This document shows, in pieces, positions 49,343 to 58,092 of a DNA stretch of 64,000 bases (within the stretch, counting starts at the first letter, position 1; every line of letters begins with the position of its first letter). This stretch comes from Allobosea sp. WAO. GTDB lineage: Bacteria; Pseudomonadota; Alphaproteobacteria; Rhizobiales; Beijerinckiaceae. Location of the stretch: NCBI RefSeq assembly GCF_001509835.1, contig NZ_JXTJ01000015.1, forward strand, positions 1-64,000. The letters are read 5' to 3'. Below the pieces are notes generated by a model. It saw only the letters and a list, made by a program, of their open reading frames with translations, was not told the DNA's origin and did not search any database. The position numbers were made by a program, and so were the translations under genes.

Positions 49343-50728
49343 TCATGCCAGGATGCGGCCGCGGTTCAGGATCCCAGTGGGATCGAGCGCGTCCTTGAGC
49401 GTCCGCATCAAAGCGAGCTCGGAATCGGAGCGGCTGTAGCCGAGATAGGGGCGCTTCAGCACGCCGACGCCGTGCTCGGCGGATATGCTGCCCTCGACGT
49501 CGCGAACGGTGCGGTACACCACCTCGGCCAGTCCCTCGAAGCCCGTGCCTTCGGGCGGGTGGATCGAGAGATGCAGATTGCTGTCGGCGAGGTGGCCGAA
49601 CAGGATCAGCGTCGCGTCGGGCCTGGCTTCCGCGATCCGGGCGTGCAGGAGATTGACACCCTGCGCCATCGCTGCGAGCGGCACGCTGATGTCGAAATGC
49701 AGGCCCGTCGACAGGTGCCGGTAGAACTCCGAGCTCGCCTCGCGATAGTTCCAGAACTGGGCGCGCTCGCGGCTCGATTGCGCGACGAGCACGTCTTCGA
49801 GCAGCCCTTCCTCGACAAGCGCGCCGAGCGCTTCCAGGAACAGATCCGCATAGGCTTCGCCGGCGGGAAGCGCCGCCTCGACCAGCAAAGTGAGCGCTGG
49901 GCCCGATGTAAAGGGTGGCGGCAGGGCGGCATGGGTTGCCGTGGCGGCGAGATAGTCGCGCCACATCGCCTCGAAGGCGAGGAGGCCGCCCGGTAGCTTC
50001 GCTTCGAGCCGGTCGAGCACCTGCAGGGCCTCGGCGACGCCCGCGACGGAGCAGAGCGCGGTATGATGGCTCGGCACGGCGGGCTGGAGCGCCAGCAGGA
50101 CGCGCGTGACGATGCCGAGCGTGCCCTCGCTGCCGATCAGGAGCTGGGTCCAGTCGTAGCCGGCATTGTTCTTGATGACCTTGACGAGCGAGCTGACGAT
50201 GCGGCCGTCGGGCAGGACGGCCTCGAGCCCGAGCACGTTGCGGCGCGTCATGCCATAGCGCAGGACCTGCACGCCGCCGGCATTGGTCGCGACGTTGCCG
50301 CCGATGGTGCAGCTGCCGCGTGCGCCGAGATCGACCCCATAGAGCAGGCCCGCTTCGGCGGCGCGTTGCTGGATCGCCTCCAGCGGCGTGCCGGCGAGGG
50401 CGGTCATCGTCCGGCCGACCGGGTCGAGCTCCTCGATGCCGTTCATGCGTTCGAGCGAGAGCGCGATCTCGCCTTCGACGGGATGCGCGCCGCCGGCGAG
50501 CCCGGTCAGGCCGCCCTGGACGACGATCGGAAGGGACAAACGGTGGCAGATCGCGAGCGCTGCTGAGACTTCGGCCGTGCTGCGCGGCAGCAGCAGCGCC
50601 GCCGGTGCGCAAGGTGGCATTCCTGCGCTGTCGGCGCGGTTGCGCGCGGGCACGGCGTTGCCGACGCGGATCTGCTCCGGGCCGAGGGCGGCGGCGAGGG
50701 CCGCGAGCGCGTCGGGGGGCAGGCTCAC
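49343..50728 (-). CDS. FAD-binding 2-hydroxyacid dehydrogenase (GlcD/D2HGDH-like)
   Basis: A 461-residue flavoprotein. The PCMH FAD domain has 'IVVQGGLTGLAGGAHPV' (about 64-80) and 'GARGSCTIGGNVATNAGG' (about 120-137). The C-terminal FAD-oxidase domain carries metal-binding His in 'LFGHLADSNLHLSIH' and 'EHGVGVLKRPYL'. Family members oxidise D-lactate, glycolate or D-2-hydroxyglutarate. The start GTG 50728 has GAGGACGTCGCA upstream; a longer frame is non-conserved. It is the last gene of the TetR-linked operon and may remove a 2-hydroxy acid product. Confidence 0.88.
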   Translation of the reverse strand: MSLPPDALAALAAALGPEQIRVGNAVPARNRADSAGMPPCAPAALLLPRSTAEVSAALAICHRLSLPIVVQGGLTGLAGGAHPVEGEIALSLERMNGIEELDPVGRTMTALAGTPLEAIQQRAAEAGLLYGVDLGARGSCTIGGNVATNAGGVQVLRYGMTRRNVLGLEAVLPDGRIVSSLVKVIKNNAGYDWTQLLIGSEGTLGIVTRVLLALQPAVPSHHTALCSVAGVAEALQVLDRLEAKLPGGLLAFEAMWRDYLAATATHAALPPPFTSGPALTLLVEAALPAGEAYADLFLEALGALVEEGLLEDVLVAQSSRERAQFWNYREASSEFYRHLSTGLHFDISVPLAAMAQGVNLLHARIAEARPDATLILFGHLADSNLHLSIHPPEGTGFEGLAEVVYRTVRDVEGSISAEHGVGVLKRPYLGYSRSDSELALMRTLKDALDPTGILNRGRILA

Positions 50729-50753
50729 GCTGCGACGTCCTCGTGCCGGGAGC

Positions 50754-52025
50754 TCACGGGGCCGCTCCCTGCGGCGCCTCGGCGAGCCGGCGGTCATAGT
50801 CGAGCACGGCCTGGAGCAGCACCTGGGCTCCGGCGCCGCAATCGTCGAAGGAGGCGTCCTCGGCCTCGTTGTGGCTAAGCCCTCCGGCGCAGGGCACGAA
50901 GATCATCGCCGTCGGCGCGACGCGCGCGATATAGGCGGCGTCGTGGCCGGCGCCCGAGACGATGTCGCGCATGCGATAGCCGAGGCCGCCGGCGGCCTGG
51001 CGCACGGAGGCGATGCAGCCAGGATCGAAGGGCACGGGCGGCGAGTCCCAGATCCGCGTCAGCGTGCCAGTGACGCCGTGCTCGGCGCAGATCTCCGCCA
51101 GGGCCTTCTCTATGACGGCCTCGGTCCGCTCGAGCGCGCCGGCATCGGGATGGCGCAGGTCGACCGAGAGGGTGGCTGCGCCGGGTATGACGTTGCGGGA
51201 GCCGGGATGGACCGCGATCGTTCCGACGGTGGCGACGGCCCCGGGGCAGGCGCGTGCGGCGGCCTCGACGGCCAGCACCAGCGCGGCCGCGGCGGGGAGG
51301 GCGTCCCGGCGCATCTGCATCGGCGTCGAGCCTGCATGCGACTCGCGGCCGGTGATCTCGACATCGTACCAGCGCATGCCCTGGACGCCGGTGACGACGC
51401 CGATCGTGTCGCCCTCGGCCTCGAGGATCGGTCCCTGCTCGATATGGAGCTCGAACATGGCGCCGATCGGCGTCGTTCCGATCGCGACCTCGCCACGATA
51501 GGAGATGGCCTCGATCGCCTCGGCGAAGCTCACGCCCTCACCATCCTTGCGCGTATCGGCATAGCTCCGGTCGAACACGCCGGCATGGACGCCGGAGCCG
51601 AGCATGGCGGGCGCGAAGCGCGAGCCCTCTTCGTTGGTCCAGTTGACCAGCATGACCGGCGCGTTCGTCTCGTAGTCGGCGGCGTGCATGGTGCGCAGGC
51701 ATTCGAGCCCGGCGAGGACGCCGAGCACGCCGTCGAACTTGCCGCCGGTCGGCTGCGTGTCGAGATGGCTGCCCATGGCGATCGGCGGCAGCGCGTTGTT
51801 CCGGCCCGGCCTGATCGCGAACATGTTGCCGACCTCGTCGACATGCACGCTGCAGCCGAGGCTCTCGCATTCGGCCCGGAACCAGTCGCGGACGCGGCGA
51901 TCCTCCTCGCCGAGCGTCAGGCGCCGGATGCCGCCCTTGGCGGTGCCGCCGATCTGCGCGGTCTCCATGAGATCGCTCCAGAGGCGGCCCGCGTCGATGG
52001 TCAGGTTGTTCGCGCGCTTCGTCAT
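50754..52025 (-). CDS. M20 amidase of the hydantoinase/carbamoylase family
   Basis: A 423-residue di-metal amidase. Metal ligands appear in 'MGSHLDTQPTGGKFDG' (His, bridging Asp), 'NWTNEEGSRF' (Glu-Glu) , 'ELHIEQGPILE' (His) and 'GGLSHNEAED' (C-terminal His). This pattern matches N-carbamoyl-amino-acid hydrolases, allantoate amidohydrolase and beta-ureidopropionase. It releases ammonia and CO2 or formamidino groups from ureido compounds. It follows the ThDP gene by eight bases. A ureido intermediate made by the amidinotransferase-fold enzyme is a plausible substrate. Confidence 0.88.
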   Translation of the reverse strand: MTKRANNLTIDAGRLWSDLMETAQIGGTAKGGIRRLTLGEEDRRVRDWFRAECESLGCSVHVDEVGNMFAIRPGRNNALPPIAMGSHLDTQPTGGKFDGVLGVLAGLECLRTMHAADYETNAPVMLVNWTNEEGSRFAPAMLGSGVHAGVFDRSYADTRKDGEGVSFAEAIEAISYRGEVAIGTTPIGAMFELHIEQGPILEAEGDTIGVVTGVQGMRWYDVEITGRESHAGSTPMQMRRDALPAAAALVLAVEAAARACPGAVATVGTIAVHPGSRNVIPGAATLSVDLRHPDAGALERTEAVIEKALAEICAEHGVTGTLTRIWDSPPVPFDPGCIASVRQAAGGLGYRMRDIVSGAGHDAAYIARVAPTAMIFVPCAGGLSHNEAEDASFDDCGAGAQVLLQAVLDYDRRLAEAPQGAAP

Positions 52026-52033
52026 GACGTTTC

Positions 52034-53575
52034 TCAGCAGGGGACTTCGATCAGGAACGGACCGGGCTGGCGGAAGCTCGTCCCGACTAGTTCGATCAGG
52101 CGCTCGACGCTGTCGGCGCGAGCGGCTTCGACGCCCATGCCGCCGGCGAGCTTGACCCAGTCGAGATCGGGGCGGCGCAGGTCGAGCATGTCGAGCGCCG
52201 TCCGTCCCGGGTTCAGCGCGCCGACATTGAACAGCTCGGTCTCGAGGCTCTGATAGGCCCGGTTGGCGAAGATGATGTTGGTGACGTTGAGATTCTCGCG
52301 CGCCTGCGTCCACAGCGCCTGCAAGGTGTACATGCCGCTGCCATCGGCCTGCAGCGCGACCGTGCGCCGCTCCGGGCAAGCGACAGCGGCGCCGGTCGCC
52401 AGCGGCAGGCCGATGCCGATCGAGCCACCGGTCAGCTGCAACCAGTCATGCGCGGGTGCGCCGGCCGTGTGCCGGTAGCAGAAGCCTGCGGCATTGATGC
52501 TCTCGTCGATCAGGATCGCATCTTCCGGCAGCAACGCGCCGACGACCGCAGCGGCCGCCTCGGCGCTCAGCGCGCCTGAGGGCAGCGCCGGGCGGGCCAG
52601 CGCCTGCAGGACAGGCGGCGCGCCGGCGCCGATCAGATCGGCGAGGCGTTCGAGCGCATCGTCGAGATCGTCCTCCGGCGCGGCGAGCCGATGGACGGCG
52701 CAGTCCGGTGGCAGCACGAGGCTCGGCTTGCCGGGATAGGCAAAGAAGGCGACCGGCTCCTGCGCGCCGACCAGGACGACGCGGCGCACTTCGGCGAGTT
52801 GCGCGAGCGAGTCCGCGACCGGGTAGAAGACGCGCTCGAGCACGACGCGCCCGGCGCCGCGTGCGATGCGGGCATTGGAGGTCGGGGCCATCAGGCGCGC
52901 GCCATGCGTCTGCGCAATCCGGCTTGCCAGCTCCAGCGGGCGCGCGCGCAAGGCGCGGCCGCCGATCATCAGCAAAGTCGGCTCGCCAGATCGCAGGGCG
53001 GCGGCGGCCTCCTTCAGCGCCTCCTCCGAGACTTTCGGCCGTGCCGGCAAAGGCAGGCGCGGCGCCGGCCCGTCGGCATCGTTCCAGGCAGTGTCGGCCG
53101 GCAGGATCAAGGTCGCGACCCGGCCGGCGCCCGAGAGCGCTGCCGCCACCGCTTCAGCGCCGTCGCGTGCGACCGCGCGGGCATCCTTCGAGGTCCTGAC
53201 CCAGTCGGACATCGGCCGGGCCACGCCTTCGACATCGGAGGTGAGGGGCGCGTCGTAGACGGCGTGGTGCGTGGCATGATCGCCGACGATATTGACGATC
53301 GGGGTATTGGCCTTGCGGGCGTTGTGGAGATTGGCGAGCGCGTTGCCGAGGCCGGGGCCGAGATGGAGCAAGGTCGCGGCCGGCTTGTCGGCCATCCGGG
53401 CATAGCCGTCGGCCGCGCCGGAGACGACGCCCTCGAACAGCCCGAGCACGCAGCGCATGCCGGGGACACGGTCGAGCGCCGCGACGAAGTGCATTTCAGA
53501 CGTGCCCGGATTGGCGAAACACGTATCGATCCCGCTTGCGATCAGCGTCCTGACCAGGCTTTCCGCGCCGTTCAT
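52034..53575 (-). CDS. Thiamine diphosphate-dependent decarboxylase/synthase-like enzyme
   Basis: A 513-residue ThDP enzyme. The catalytic Glu is in 'VLGLFEGVVSGAADGYARM' (about 45-63). The PP domain has 'GGSIGIGLPLATGAAVACP', and the Mg-binding motif reads 'LQADGSGMYTLQAL' to 'TNIIFANRAYQSLE', with ADG in place of the usual GDG, as in benzoylformate decarboxylase-like subgroups. Relatives annotated as acetolactate synthase large subunit rarely have that activity. It probably decarboxylates a 2-keto acid derived from the imported amine. It sits mid-operon, 67 bp after the amidinotransferase-fold gene. Confidence 0.85.
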   Translation of the reverse strand: MNGAESLVRTLIASGIDTCFANPGTSEMHFVAALDRVPGMRCVLGLFEGVVSGAADGYARMADKPAATLLHLGPGLGNALANLHNARKANTPIVNIVGDHATHHAVYDAPLTSDVEGVARPMSDWVRTSKDARAVARDGAEAVAAALSGAGRVATLILPADTAWNDADGPAPRLPLPARPKVSEEALKEAAAALRSGEPTLLMIGGRALRARPLELASRIAQTHGARLMAPTSNARIARGAGRVVLERVFYPVADSLAQLAEVRRVVLVGAQEPVAFFAYPGKPSLVLPPDCAVHRLAAPEDDLDDALERLADLIGAGAPPVLQALARPALPSGALSAEAAAAVVGALLPEDAILIDESINAAGFCYRHTAGAPAHDWLQLTGGSIGIGLPLATGAAVACPERRTVALQADGSGMYTLQALWTQARENLNVTNIIFANRAYQSLETELFNVGALNPGRTALDMLDLRRPDLDWVKLAGGMGVEAARADSVERLIELVGTSFRQPGPFLIEVPC

Positions 53576-53613
53576 GCCCTTTTGTCCCACCTTGTCCTGC
53601 CGGAGGAATGGAG

Positions 53614-53635
53614 GGGCCGGGCGTGAGCCCGGCCC
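53614..53635 (-). other. GC-rich intercistronic hairpin
   Basis: GGGCCGGGC-GTGA-GCCCGGCCC lies between the amidinotransferase-fold gene (stop 53643) and the ThDP gene. A T-run exists only on the plus-strand side, so on the operon transcript it is not a classical terminator. Confidence 0.55.
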
Positions 53636-53642
53636 GTTTTGG

Positions 53643-54650
53643 TCAAAGCGGATCGCGAACGAGCGGCGAGGTCGAGCAGTGAATGCCGCCGCCGCCGAGC
53701 GCAACCTTGTCGTACTCTACGACGCGGACCGAGATGCCCGCCTTGTCGAACTTCGCCTGCGTGCGCTCGGAGAGGCCGCCGGCCATGATCACCCGGCCCG
53801 GGCGCACCGCAAGGCAGTTGATCACCCAGTTGCCGTCATCCGGGCAGACCTCGATCTGGCGGATGCCGAGTTGCTTCAGCCGCTCAAGGAACCAGAAGGG
53901 CAGCAGCGTCGGATTCACGAACGCCGTCTCGGCGTCGACCATCACGAACATGCCGTCGATGTGCAGACGATAGCCGGTGAGCTCGACCCGCAGCAACTCG
54001 ACACCGTGCACGCGCAGCACTTCCTCAAGCTGGCGGGCGCCTTCCTCGTTCACGCGGCTCGAAAGGCCGACGACGGCGACCTTCGGCGTGATGAAGGCGA
54101 AGCTGCCGCCTTCCATCAGGCCGGTGCCGCCGATGGTCCGCAGGATCGGCATGCCGAGCTTGCCGAGGGTACGCGTGACCGGCAGCTCCTCGCCGCGGCG
54201 GATCGGCGGACCGAGACGGGCGACGATGGCGCCGCCATCGATGGCGATGACGCTGTCGCGGGTGTAGACGGACTTCATCTTGCCGGGCGCGCATTCGTCG
54301 AGGAAGACGACCTCGGCACCTTCCTCGCGCAGGGCGGCGACGAGCTTGTCATGCTGTGCCTGCTGGGCCGGAAGATCGGGGATCGAGTCGCCGCGCCAGT
54401 ACCAGCCCTTCTCCGGGTCGCCGAAGGCGCCGATGTCGGGGATGCGCTTGGTGGGGTCGACGACATTGAGCTCCGGGCCCGGGCGGTGCATCAACACCTT
54501 GCGGATCTGGCCGACATCGTTGTTGCAGCCCCAGCGCTGCCCCCAGACCTCGACCTGCTCGGACTCGGCCTCGAAGGCGGGCTCGGCCCGCGAGGCGAAG
54601 GTCTTGATGAGCATGTTGTAGCGGTATTCGTGTTCCGAAATGATCGACAT
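53643..54650 (-). CDS. Amidinotransferase/arginine deiminase-fold hydrolase
   Basis: A 335-residue pentein-fold enzyme. The substrate-binding set is visible: 'VYTRDSVIAIDGGAIV' (Arg-Asp), 'LMEGGSFAFI' (Glu), the catalytic His in 'YRLHIDGMFVMVD' and the nucleophile Cys in 'LGGGGIHCSTSPLVR'. The family covers arginine deiminase, dimethylargininase and glycine amidinotransferase, which all attack a guanidino carbon via a covalent Cys intermediate. GGAGAAGACC precedes the ATG. With a PotABCD-type importer, AbgB-like and carbamoylase-like genes in the operon, the pathway likely degrades a guanidino compound. Confidence 0.88.
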   Translation of the reverse strand: MSIISEHEYRYNMLIKTFASRAEPAFEAESEQVEVWGQRWGCNNDVGQIRKVLMHRPGPELNVVDPTKRIPDIGAFGDPEKGWYWRGDSIPDLPAQQAQHDKLVAALREEGAEVVFLDECAPGKMKSVYTRDSVIAIDGGAIVARLGPPIRRGEELPVTRTLGKLGMPILRTIGGTGLMEGGSFAFITPKVAVVGLSSRVNEEGARQLEEVLRVHGVELLRVELTGYRLHIDGMFVMVDAETAFVNPTLLPFWFLERLKQLGIRQIEVCPDDGNWVINCLAVRPGRVIMAGGLSERTQAKFDKAGISVRVVEYDKVALGGGGIHCSTSPLVRDPL

Positions 54651-54697
54651 GGTCTTCTCCTGAATCCGGTGCTGAACTGATCTCTCGCAGCTGGGTC

Positions 54698-56296
54698 TCA
54701 GCCGGCAGCGGTCGGAATGGTCCATTCGTCGCCACGGGCAGTGGTGACGTATTCCGGCCAGCGATAATTGACGGGCGCCTCGAAATCGGCCGGCAGAAGC
54801 GGCGCGACCCACTTCTCGCCGCCGATGCCGCCGCCGGTGCGCTCCTTGAACTCCGCCTGCGCGGCGGCGAGGCTGGTGCCGTCGGTCAAGAGGTCGACGA
54901 TGGTGGTGGCGATGACCTTGGCGGCCGTGCTCCACATCGGGTCGATGCAGGCCGGCATGCCGCCCATGGCGTAGCGGGTCCATTCCGGATAGCGGTAGCC
55001 GGGCGGCGCCTTGAGGGTCGGGCGGCCGACATAGAGCCGCACCGTCGGCGCGTGCCACGTGTAGTCGACATAGTCGTCGGCAGCGAGGTTCTTCTGCCAG
55101 GACGGCAGCTGCGCACGGAAGGCCTCCTCGCCCTCCCAGGGCGCCGTCAGGCGCTGGATCTCGGGCATGAACGGGTCGTCCATCGGCTCCAGGCCGAGAT
55201 TGCGCTGGATCTCACGGCCGAAGGCGCGCGCTTCCTCGCCCCATTGCGGCGCGCCGATCGCGGCGAAGTTGCGCCACGCCGCCTGCGCCATCGCGTGGTT
55301 TTGCAGGCCGGCGCGGGTGCGGGTGATCCAGGCGGGGCTGACCGTGCAGTGGCTCATCGCGGCGCAATGCTCGGCATTGCGGTCGAGCACCGCGAAGACG
55401 CGCTCGCACATGTCGAGCGTCGGGGCGCGCAGGGAATATTGGATCTGGGCGAGGCCGGGCGCGAGATTGTCCGCGGCCGCATAGCCCGCCTGGATGATGT
55501 GCTCGTTGAGCGTCCAGCTGCCGTGATGCGGCAGCATCGACTCCTTCATGTACTTGGACGAGGTGTACATCAGGCAGACCGCGTCGATCGCGCCAGGCGC
55601 GCGCGCGGTCGAGTGGCTGTGGGTCACGCCGGCAAAGGCGCCGGTCTGCTGCCAGGTCTCCGGGTTCGGGCACTCGAAGGTGTAGACGCGGCTCCAGTAG
55701 GGCGCGCTGTGGGTATCCCAGAAGCAGCTGTTCGCCAGCGCCGGGAACGAGTGCGGGTGGAAGCTGATCGCCGCGTCGAGATCGTTGTAGTAACCCTTCG
55801 CCGCGTGCACCGGCTTGGAGCCGCACATCTTCTCGGCCGGTTCGCCGAAGAACTTGATGCGGCCCTTGATGCCGTGCTTCTCCATGGCGTGCTTGGCGGC
55901 GAGGAAGCCGGCGAACGCGCCGATACCGAGAGCGGAATGAGGGTCGGTATGGCCGGCGGCGTGGCGGCTGACGCCCTCGCGCGGCTTGCGGAAGGGCACG
56001 GCTTCCTGCGAGGTGCCGGGCACGGCGTCGTACTCGGCATAGCCGCCGATGGTCGGGCCTTCGCCATTGGACCATTCGGCGCAGAACGCCGTCGGCATGC
56101 CGCCGGAACCTTCCTCGACGGTGAAACCCTCGGCGCGCAGGCGCTCGACATACCAGGCGGCGGAGCGGTACTCGCGCCAGGACGGCTCGTGCAGGTCCCA
56201 GATCGTCATATGGTCGGCGGAGAGACGCTCTGCGTTCTCTTCCAGCCAGGCGAGGGCGCTCTGCTTGTCGGCGCCAAAGTCACTGATGTCGGACAT
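54698..56296 (-). CDS. AbgB-like M20 amidohydrolase
   Basis: A 532-residue M20D-type hydrolase, the large size typical of p-aminobenzoyl-glutamate hydrolase subunit B. Metal-site segments are 'GYAEYDAVPGTSQE' (Glu/Asp), 'GHTDPHSALGIGAFAG' (His), 'KFFGEPAEKMCGSKP' (Glu) and 'FAGVTHSHSTARAPGA'. It hydrolyses an amide-linked aryl- or acyl-amino acid. It lies between the PotC-like permease (21 bp upstream) and the amidinotransferase-fold gene (47 bp downstream). No AbgA partner is present, so it may be a homomer with a different amide substrate. Confidence 0.88.
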   Translation of the reverse strand: MSDISDFGADKQSALAWLEENAERLSADHMTIWDLHEPSWREYRSAAWYVERLRAEGFTVEEGSGGMPTAFCAEWSNGEGPTIGGYAEYDAVPGTSQEAVPFRKPREGVSRHAAGHTDPHSALGIGAFAGFLAAKHAMEKHGIKGRIKFFGEPAEKMCGSKPVHAAKGYYNDLDAAISFHPHSFPALANSCFWDTHSAPYWSRVYTFECPNPETWQQTGAFAGVTHSHSTARAPGAIDAVCLMYTSSKYMKESMLPHHGSWTLNEHIIQAGYAAADNLAPGLAQIQYSLRAPTLDMCERVFAVLDRNAEHCAAMSHCTVSPAWITRTRAGLQNHAMAQAAWRNFAAIGAPQWGEEARAFGREIQRNLGLEPMDDPFMPEIQRLTAPWEGEEAFRAQLPSWQKNLAADDYVDYTWHAPTVRLYVGRPTLKAPPGYRYPEWTRYAMGGMPACIDPMWSTAAKVIATTIVDLLTDGTSLAAAQAEFKERTGGGIGGEKWVAPLLPADFEAPVNYRWPEYVTTARGDEWTIPTAAG

Positions 56297-56317
56297 GGTT
56301 CTGCCTTTTCGGATGGT

Positions 56318-57112
56318 TCAGTTCCCGCGCCGCGAGCGCACATAGGCGTCCGCGCACAGGAGGCTCACGGTGACGGCGATGAGGACCGCCGCGACGGCGG
56401 CCATGGTGGGATCGAGCGACTCGTTGATGCCGTCCCACATCCGGCGCGGTAGGGTGAACACGGCGCGGCCGGCGATGAAGAGTGCGAGGACGAGCTCGTC
56501 CCAGCTATGGATGAAGGCGAAGATCAGCCCGGATACGACGCCGGGCATGATGTTCGGGATGATCACCAGGCGCAGCGTCTGGCTCATGCTGGCGCCGAGG
56601 CTGAGCGAGGCCTGCTCGAGGCGCGGATCGAAGCCGGCGAGCGCGGTCGAAACCGTGATCACCACATAGGGGACACCCGTCACCGCATGGGCGATGATCA
56701 GCCCGGTGTAGGTGTCGAGCAGGCGCAGGTCGATCCAGAACTGGTAGATGCCGAGCGCGTAGACGATGGTCGGCACCATGATCGGCACCAGCATCAGCAT
56801 GCGGACGAAATCGCTGGCGCGGTTGCCGAGGCGCCAGCAGCCGATCGCGCAGAGCGTCCCGGCGACGACGGCCACGGCCGTCGAGACGCAGGCGATGATG
56901 AAGCTCTGCAGTATGCTGACGAGCCAGGGGCCGCTGCTGAACAGGTTGCGGTAGTACTGGAACGAGATCTCCGATTCCGGCAGCGAGAGATAGTGCCGGT
57001 CGGTCACCGAAACGGCGAAGACTACGGTGATCGGAAGGACGAGGAAGCAGATGATCAGCCACGCCAGCGAGCGTGTCATGATCGAGATGTTGCCGAAGCC
57101 GTTTGCGGTCAT
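56318..57112 (-). CDS. ABC importer permease 2 (PotC-like)
   Basis: A 264-residue permease with six helices starting 'LAWLIICFLVLPITVVFAVS'. The EAA loop is 'QASLSLGASMSQTLRLVIIP'. It is the second permease of the TetR-linked importer, four bases after the PotB-like stop. The family transports polyamines and related cations. Confidence 0.9.
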   Translation of the reverse strand: MTANGFGNISIMTRSLAWLIICFLVLPITVVFAVSVTDRHYLSLPESEISFQYYRNLFSSGPWLVSILQSFIIACVSTAVAVVAGTLCAIGCWRLGNRASDFVRMLMLVPIMVPTIVYALGIYQFWIDLRLLDTYTGLIIAHAVTGVPYVVITVSTALAGFDPRLEQASLSLGASMSQTLRLVIIPNIMPGVVSGLIFAFIHSWDELVLALFIAGRAVFTLPRRMWDGINESLDPTMAAVAAVLIAVTVSLLCADAYVRSRRGN

Positions 57113-57116
57113 GGTC

Positions 57117-58001
57117 TCAGCCCGCCCCGAAGAGTTTGCGCAGATTGACCAGCCGGCTCAGCGCCGCGAGCAGCACGCCGATGACGATCAGCAGGATCGC
57201 GGCGAGCATGCTGGCGACGCCCCAGCGCACGACCTCGAGGATCTGGACCTTGATGTATTCGGCGATCATCAGCGTCTTGCCGCCGCCGAGCAGGGCCGGG
57301 GTGACGAAGAAGCCGAGCGAGAAGATGAAGACCAGGATGCTCGCGCCGACGACGCCGGGCAGGGACAGCGGCAGGAACACCCGCCAGAAGGCCTCGAACC
57401 GCGAGGCGCCTAGCCCGCGCGCGGCGGCGATGCAGCGCTGGTCGATGTCCCGCATGTTCGAGAAGATCGGCAGGATGCCGAGCGGAAGCATGTAATGCAC
57501 CATCCCGATCATGACGCCGGTCTCGTTCCAGATCAGGCTCAGCGGCGAGTCGGTGACGCCCGTCGCCATCAGCGCCGAATTGATCAGCCCTTCGCGGCGC
57601 AGCAGCACGAACCAGGCGAAGGCGCGCACCAGCACGGAAATCCAGAGCGGGACGAGCACGCCAAGGAACATCCAGCGCTGGACTCTTGGGGAGGAGTGCA
57701 CGAGCGCATAGGCGACGACATAGGCCAGCAGCAGCGTGAAGATCGTCGTCAGCACGCTGATGCGGGCCGTGGTCCAGAGCATGCGCTGGATCGAGGTGCT
57801 GCTGGCGAGCAACTCGTAATTGTCGAGGCCCGGAGCCGGCACCGTGACGCTCATCCAGAGCACGCGGCCGATCGGGTAGATGTAGAAGACCCCCATCAGG
57901 AGGAGAGCCGGCGCGATCAGCAGCCAGTAGCGCGTCTGGGGCGACGCGAAGAGGCTGAGACCGGCCCGGCTGCGCGCTGAGTCGGCAGGAGCAGTCATCA
58001 C
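57117..58001 (-). CDS. ABC importer permease 1 (PotB-like)
   Basis: A 294-residue permease. Helix 1 is 'YWLLIAPALLLMGVFYIYPI'; the EAA loop is 'RCIAAARGLGASRFEAFWRV'. It forms the channel with the PotC-like protein. Upstream, a 91-bp gap to the binding-protein gene holds two tandem hairpins. The start ATG 58001 is followed by a second ATG that could also serve. Confidence 0.9.
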   Translation of the reverse strand: MMTAPADSARSRAGLSLFASPQTRYWLLIAPALLLMGVFYIYPIGRVLWMSVTVPAPGLDNYELLASSTSIQRMLWTTARISVLTTIFTLLLAYVVAYALVHSSPRVQRWMFLGVLVPLWISVLVRAFAWFVLLRREGLINSALMATGVTDSPLSLIWNETGVMIGMVHYMLPLGILPIFSNMRDIDQRCIAAARGLGASRFEAFWRVFLPLSLPGVVGASILVFIFSLGFFVTPALLGGGKTLMIAEYIKVQILEVVRWGVASMLAAILLIVIGVLLAALSRLVNLRKLFGAG

Positions 58002-58021
58002 ATGTCCGATCGGGTGGGGAA

Positions 58022-58065
58022 GCGCCCTCGGGCGCGGTCATGCCCACCTTGCGGAGGGCATGACC
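58022..58065 (-). other. Tandem intercistronic hairpins after the binding-protein gene
   Basis: GCGCCC-TC-GGGCGC (58022-58035) and GGTCATGCCC-N10-GGGCATGACC (58036-58065, 10-bp stem) lie back to back between binding-protein and permease genes. They could block 3'-5' decay and keep binding-protein mRNA in excess. Confidence 0.65.
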
Positions 58066-58092
58066 TGTCGTGCGTCGGGTGACGCGGAGCCG

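Noticed and set aside
53614..53635. Hairpin as terminator of the TetR-linked operon
   Set aside because: The T-run lies on the wrong side for the minus-strand transcript, and the following genes continue with short gaps.
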